Below, piece after piece: positions 60,464 to 64,000 of a DNA stretch of 64,000 bases. A program made the translations under genes and the position numbers. Positions within the stretch are counted from its first letter, which is position 1, and every line of letters begins with the position of its first letter. Origin of the DNA: CAWBRT01 sp963832785 (GTDB lineage Bacteria > Acidobacteriota > Terriglobia > Terriglobales > Acidobacteriaceae); assembly GCA_963832785.1 (NCBI GenBank), contig CAWHVF010000005.1, positions 496,001-560,000 on the forward strand. The letters run 5' to 3'. The notes under the pieces were generated by a model. That model made no database searches. It was not told where the DNA came from and saw only the letters and a program-made list of their open reading frames with translations.

Positions 60464-60564
60464 TCGCCTGACCGGTTCCCCACCCTGCGCGACGGGTGTC
60501 CCACTCTAGCTTTTTTTGCTAGGGTGGAATTGTTGGCTGGGGATACCGGACGTATCGGTCTGAA

Positions 60565-60591
60565 GGGCTGCCGCAAGGCAGCCCGATTTTT
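60565..60591 (+). terminator. Terminator of groESL
   Basis: GGGCTGCC-GCAA-GGCAGCCC followed by GATTTTT: an 8-bp GC stem with tetraloop. An earlier stem-loop (CCACTCTAGC-T7-GCTAGGGTGG) sits at about 60502-60528. Confidence 0.8.
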
Positions 60592-60690
60592 GCCTGTCGC
60601 TTGTTTACGCGGGCCGCCCTCGGTCGGGCAGCTCTGAACTCACGGAGGCCTCCGGTCTGTACTGCCATGGATCTCAGCGGCCGTTCACGC

Positions 60691-60718
60691 TTGTCGCCCG
60701 CGCCGCGTTTGCTATAAT
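60691..60718 (+). promoter_or_regulatory. Promoter of tRNA-Leu/secG
   Basis: TTGTCG (60691-60696), 16 nt, TATAAT (60713-60718) preceded by TG-C (extended -10). Lies ~105 nt upstream of the tRNA. Confidence 0.6.
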
Positions 60719-60822
60719 CAAACTGCCTCTGTTGGTGTTTTTTGCAGCCTGAACTCGGCTGGTGAGGGTGCACTCTCGTGCCCGGCGCGGTACGGATCGA
60801 TCAGCCGTGGCTGTTCTGGCGG

Positions 60823-60907
60823 GCGGAAGTGGTGGAATTGGCAGACACACCATCTTGAGGGGGTGGCGCCGAGAGGCATGCGGGTTCAAGTCCCGCCTTC
60901 CGCACCA
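60823..60907 (+). tRNA. tRNA-Leu (anticodon GAG)
   Basis: 85 nt with encoded CCA. Acceptor GCGGAAG pairs with CTTCCGC; the anticodon stem CCATC/GGTGG encloses loop TTGAGGG (anticodon GAG, reading CUC/CUU). A long class II variable arm (GCC-GAGA-GGC) and T arm GCGGG-TTCAAGT-CCCGC are complete. secG starts 48 nt downstream with no terminator between, so co-transcription is likely. Confidence 0.95.
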
Positions 60908-60955
60908 GCATTCCACCGGAGGCAAAAAAGAGCCGTCCTCGCGCAAAGGGATTCC

Positions 60956-61294
60956 ATGGTCGTATTTATAACCATCGTTCACGTAATTGTTTGCTTGTTT
61001 CTGATCGGGGTCGTGCTGCTGCAAAGCGGCAAGAGCGCCGATATCGCCGCCGCCTTTGGCGGGCAGGGCAGCCAGACGGCCTTCGGTCCGCGCTCGGCCG
61101 CCAACGCCCTGACCAGGGCCACCACCTGGGCCGCAGTGATCTTCATGATCACCTCGTTTACCCTGGCCATCGTGGCCTCACGCCGCGCCGGAGCCAGCTC
61201 CTCGGTCCTGGGTGGGACCCAGACGTCGGACGCTCCCATCCAGGCGCCGGCACCGCAGCCGCATGCCCCGCAACCGCCGCCGGCTAAGAAGTAA
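60956..61294 (+). CDS. secG: Preprotein translocase subunit SecG
   Basis: Small membrane subunit of SecYEG. 112 aa from ATG 60956 (AAAGGG upstream). Two TM helices (VFITIVHVIVCLFLIGVVLL and TTWAAVIFMITSFTLAIVAS) flank the conserved GQGSQTAFGPRS loop. The tail is Ala/Pro/Gln-rich. Confidence 0.92.
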   Translation: MVVFITIVHVIVCLFLIGVVLLQSGKSADIAAAFGGQGSQTAFGPRSAANALTRATTWAAVIFMITSFTLAIVASRRAGASSSVLGGTQTSDAPIQAPAPQPHAPQPPPAKK

Positions 61295-61324
61295 ACGGTT
61301 GCGCCAGGAACTCTCTGTGTAATC

Positions 61325-61350
61325 AAAAAGCCTCGTGTCCGAGGCTTTTT
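61325..61350 (+). terminator. Terminator of secG
   Basis: AAAAAGCCTCG-TGTC-CGAGGCTTTTT: perfect stem with T tract, starting 30 nt after the stop. Confidence 0.88.
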
Positions 61351-61487
61351 AATTTCAGATTTGAAATTTTCCCGAGTTCAAGAAAAACTTCTGCTCGACT
61401 CCGGAAGAGAGTAGCCCTGCCTAATCTTCCAAAGCGTTTCCCTAACCCCTACAGCAGAACCAGAGTTGCTGTATGCCAAGAAATGGG

Positions 61488-61591
61488 CGTCATCCCGAGC
61501 GAGCGACGCTGGCGTCGCGAGTCGAGGAATCTTGTGTCTTGTCAAGCAACGCAAGATCCCTCCACTCCGCTTTGCTCCGGTCGGGATGACG
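61488..61591. repeat. Family A repeat pair (secG-MBL gap)
   Basis: CGTCATCCCGAGCGAGCGAC at the left faces CGGGATGACG at the right; the left half is nearly identical to 28013-28060. It lies in the ~290 bp between two convergent genes; no gene seen. Confidence 0.65.
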
Positions 61592-61639
61592 TTCGTCTGT
61601 TGGGATACACCTACTGTAGTTCTGCATTAGCCCCCAACC

Positions 61640-62269
61640 CTATTCCCTAAGAAACGGATTGCTCTCGCGCTCTTCGCCGATGGTGGTCAGCGGCCCATGG
61701 CCCGGCACGACCAGCGTGTCGTCCGGCAGCGCCAGCACGCTATCGTGCAGCGAGCGCATGATTTTGTCGTAGGAGCCGCCGGGAAGATCGGTGCGCCCGA
61801 TGCTGCCGGCGAACAGCGTGTCGCCGGCGATCACGCGCTTTTCCGGCTCGAAGTACAGGCAGATTGAGCCTTCGGTGTGTCCGGGCGTATGCAGCACCTT
61901 GGCCTGGTGCGCTCCCGCCTTGACCGTATCGCCGCCGCCTACGCTCTGGTCGATCTCTACCTTGCCGGGCGCGCGCATGCCCAGCCACGCCGCCTGCGTC
62001 TCCAGCATGCGCAGCAGCTCATAATCATTCTGGTTGAGCAGGACGGGCGCGCCGGTGAGCTGCTTGAGCTTGGCGGCGCCGCCCACGTGGTCGATGTGGG
62101 CGTGCGTCACCACGATCTGCTTCACTTGCAGCCCGTGCCGCCGCACGATCTCCATCACGGCTTCGACATCATCGCCAGGATCGATGACCATGGCCTCATG
62201 ACTGTTCTCGTCGCCCACGATGGAACAGTTGCACTGCAAAGGGCCGACCGGCAGGATTTCATGGATCAT
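61640..62269 (-). CDS. MBL-fold metallohydrolase (glyoxalase II-like)
   Basis: 209 aa from ATG 62269 (MIHEILPVGPL). THAHIDHVGG (~58-67) is the metal motif; HTPGHTEGS, GDTLFAGSIGRTDLPGG and VPGHGPLTTIGEE supply the other ligands. Small glyoxalase II-like proteins of the YcbL type fit best; the substrate is unknown. Its start overlaps the end of the aminotransferase gene upstream on the same strand. Confidence 0.85.
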   Translation of the reverse strand: MIHEILPVGPLQCNCSIVGDENSHEAMVIDPGDDVEAVMEIVRRHGLQVKQIVVTHAHIDHVGGAAKLKQLTGAPVLLNQNDYELLRMLETQAAWLGMRAPGKVEIDQSVGGGDTVKAGAHQAKVLHTPGHTEGSICLYFEPEKRVIAGDTLFAGSIGRTDLPGGSYDKIMRSLHDSVLALPDDTLVVPGHGPLTTIGEERESNPFLRE

Positions 62270-63525
62270 GTATGCATGATACCGGAAGAGCGGGCGACGA
62301 AGGCCAGCAATCGGCACACGCCATCGGCGAAGTCTCGCTCCGGCGTGATCAGACTGAGCACGAGATAGCCCTCACCGGGAAAGTCGTAGAAGTGTCCCGG
62401 ATGCGCCAGCACGCCCGTCTCCCGCAGCAAAGCCAGAACCAGCTCTTCGTCCGAGCGGACGGCCGGAACCCGCAGCACCACGCACCAGCCGCCCTCGACG
62501 CGCAGCCGCCGGCAAAGCGCCGAGCTGGCATTTGCAGAAATGAGATTTGAGCGGTCCGCGTCCGCGGCGCTGCCGGCGCATGCCGCGCGCGCCAGTTGGC
62601 GGTCGAGCTCGGCCAGATTAGCGCGCACGCGCTCGCCTATCTGCCGCTGGATGCCGTGCCGCGCCTCCAGCAGCGCCGGCGCTGCCAGTTGCACCGGAGT
62701 GCTGGGAGAGAGAAAAGTGTCGGCGATGATTTCCAGCCTGCCCATGGCGGCGGCAACCAACTCCCCGGGCCCGCCGCAGCAGATCCAGGCAAGCTTCATC
62801 TGCGGCAAGCCGCTGATTTTGGAAAGGCCGCTCAGGACAAAGCTCAGCGCGCTGGCGCCCTCGGCACTCGCATTGGCAAAGCTCAGGGCCTCAGCGGCCT
62901 CTACCCGATAATCCAGGAAAACTTCGTCGGCGATCAGCGCCAGATCGTGCTCGCGGCAGAGCGCATTCAGCCGCTCAAACTCCCACGGCTTGACGTACGA
63001 TCCAGTGGGATTATTGGGCTGCACCACCAGAATGGCCCGCGAGCGCGCCCCCAGGCCGCGCCGCAGCGATTCGAACTCGATCTGCCAGCCATGATCGTAG
63101 ACCAGCTCGTAGGGCACCAGGCGCACGTCCTCGATGGCTGCCAGAAACTCGAAGAGCGGGTAGCTCGGCAGCGGAACCAGCACCTCATCTCCAGGATCGC
63201 AGAGCAGGCGGAAGCAATAGGAGTAAGCCTCGCTGGTGCTCACGGTGAGGATGAGGCGCTCGGGATCGACCGCCATTCCCTGCCCGGCGTAGTAGCGGGC
63301 AATGGCCTGGCGCGCTGCTGGCATGCCTTTGGCCGCAGGCTCGTAGCGCAGCGCCCGCGCATCGGACAATGCCCTGGCGATCAGCTCCTGCGGGTATTCG
63401 AAGCCGGCGAGCGTGGGATTGGAAAGCGTCAGGTCCAGCACTTCCCTGCCGCTGGCGCGTTGCTCATCAAGCGCGGCAGAGAGCGCGTTTGGCGACAGGT
63501 TCCAGTTGGTGCGGCGGGCAAACAT
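62266..63525 (-). CDS. Class I/II PLP-dependent aminotransferase
   Basis: 419 aa from ATG 63525 (MFARRTNWNLS). Fold-type I signatures: LTLSNPTLAGFEYP, YEPAAKGMPAARQAIARYY, VVQPNNPTGSYV, IADEVFLDY and SGLSKISGLPQMKLAW (PLP lysine). Between residues ~320 and 360 is a low-complexity insertion. Substrate not assignable; likely aspartate/alanine-type. Overlaps the MBL gene by 4 nt. Confidence 0.85.
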   Translation of the reverse strand: MFARRTNWNLSPNALSAALDEQRASGREVLDLTLSNPTLAGFEYPQELIARALSDARALRYEPAAKGMPAARQAIARYYAGQGMAVDPERLILTVSTSEAYSYCFRLLCDPGDEVLVPLPSYPLFEFLAAIEDVRLVPYELVYDHGWQIEFESLRRGLGARSRAILVVQPNNPTGSYVKPWEFERLNALCREHDLALIADEVFLDYRVEAAEALSFANASAEGASALSFVLSGLSKISGLPQMKLAWICCGGPGELVAAAMGRLEIIADTFLSPSTPVQLAAPALLEARHGIQRQIGERVRANLAELDRQLARAACAGSAADADRSNLISANASSALCRRLRVEGGWCVVLRVPAVRSDEELVLALLRETGVLAHPGHFYDFPGEGYLVLSLITPERDFADGVCRLLAFVARSSGIMHT

Positions 63526-63578
63526 ACGCGGGACCGCTTCCACTCTAAAGCGCGCCGCGCCGCATACGCAACATGTAG

Positions 63579-63740
63579 AAGGTGCCCCAGGTTCCGCGCC
63601 GCGCTTACCACCCCGACAAACGCAACTGCGGCGTTTGCCGGGGGCCCCGGTCGGCGCTAACCTGGTGGAATTGGCCCCACGTCAGCCCAACAGCAGGGCG
63701 GGACGTGGGGCACCCAATCTTAATTCGAGTTCAAACTGAC
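63579..63740. repeat. Family B element, copy 3, with a family C palindrome inserted
   Basis: Matches the copy at 17723-17868: GGTGCCCCAGGTTCCGCGC...CGGCGCTAACCTGG...GGGACGTGGGGCACCCAA...TTCGAGTTCAAACTGACCC. The left terminal repeat is lost. Between CGCGCTT and CGGCGCTAACC an extra ~40 bp is present, whose core (63611-63643) is the palindrome CCCCGACAAACGC...GCGTTTGCCGGGG. No gene in this 300-bp gap. Confidence 0.7.
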
Positions 63741-63842
63741 CCGCGCTCGCCTTTGCCACAGACCCCGTTCGGCGCTAACCTGCTACTACACACTCCTGCT
63801 GGGAACAGTTGGTCGCAATCTGGTTGACTCCACGGTTCGGCG

Positions 63843-64000
63843 ATGTTGTACCGTTCAACCATCGCATTAACAACAGACGGGCAATATACGCTGCCGGGCC
63901 GGCAGGCTGCCGGACCGCTGAAGGAACAGGTAAAGAAGGCGATGTCACAAGCAACAGCAGTTCGGCTGAAGCAGAAAACCAGCCTTTGCTACGTCTGCGG
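63843..64000 (+). CDS. Start of an unidentified gene, truncated by the window end
   Basis: An open frame begins at ATG 63843 (MLYRSTIALTTDGQYTLPGR); a second in-frame ATG is at 63942 (MSQATAVRLKQKTSLCYVCG), behind AAAGAAGG. 52 codons are visible. A CYVCG motif at the edge may start a zinc- or Fe-S-binding site. Too little to name. Confidence 0.4.
   Translation, partial: MLYRSTIALTTDGQYTLPGRQAAGPLKEQVKKAMSQATAVRLKQKTSLCYVC

Overview
This 64 kb window is high-GC chromosomal DNA that looks like a member of the Acidobacteriota, probably Terriglobia and Koribacter-like. The placement is an inference from gene content: paired and partly redundant complex I clusters, a short MIFGYN/YHVQ-type protein, a FecR/DUF6600 protein, an F0 gene set detached from the F1 genes, and many short palindromic repeats between genes. 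No rRNA, CRISPR array, prophage or transposase gene was seen. One tRNA (Leu, GAG) is present.

Left part (1-17.6 kb). The plus strand carries the end of a transglutaminase/DUF4129 protein, rimO, yacG, pgpA, a TIG/NHL propeller, cinA, a frameshifted thpR, plsY, gpsA, ftsY, ribD and ribE. These cover phospholipid synthesis, membrane targeting, riboflavin synthesis and ribosome or NAD housekeeping. A minus-strand block follows (MlaF-like ATPase, mobA, a hypothetical protein). Then come a BON-domain lipoprotein, prepilin peptidase, a secreted coiled-coil protein, a TPR protein and a small conserved protein.

Middle part (17.9-46.8 kb) is almost entirely respiratory. Cluster 1 (plus strand) is nuoA-C-D-E-F-[DinB]-G-H-J-K-L-M-N. 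Cluster 2 (minus strand) is nuoA-C-D-H-I-J-K-L-M-N followed by atpZ-atpI-atpB-atpE. The clusters converge tail to tail on a terminator near 33.58 kb. Neither has nuoB, cluster 1 also lacks nuoI, and cluster 2 lacks nuoEFG. Four cluster-2 genes (nuoH, J, L, N) and nuoG of cluster 1 carry reading-frame lesions, nearly all compatible with one extra base; nuoL2 also has an in-frame stop.

Right part (46.8-64 kb) holds lysS, a secreted FecR/DUF6600 protein, a frameshifted RsbRD-like protein, a CYTH protein, a UbiA prenyltransferase, nadK, tlyA, a small secreted protein, an M48 metalloprotease, groES-groEL behind a perfect CIRCE operator, tRNA-Leu with secG, an MBL-fold hydrolase and a class I/II aminotransferase. 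A partial reading frame runs off the end.

The most unusual layer is non-coding. Several families of short palindromic or terminal-inverted-repeat elements sit between genes. One ~33-bp palindrome appears inserted inside other repeats and inside the 3' end of nuoM. A 146-bp element has perfect 18-bp inverted ends and a candidate 7-bp target duplication. These elements also mark most of the breaks in the cluster-1 nuo operon.
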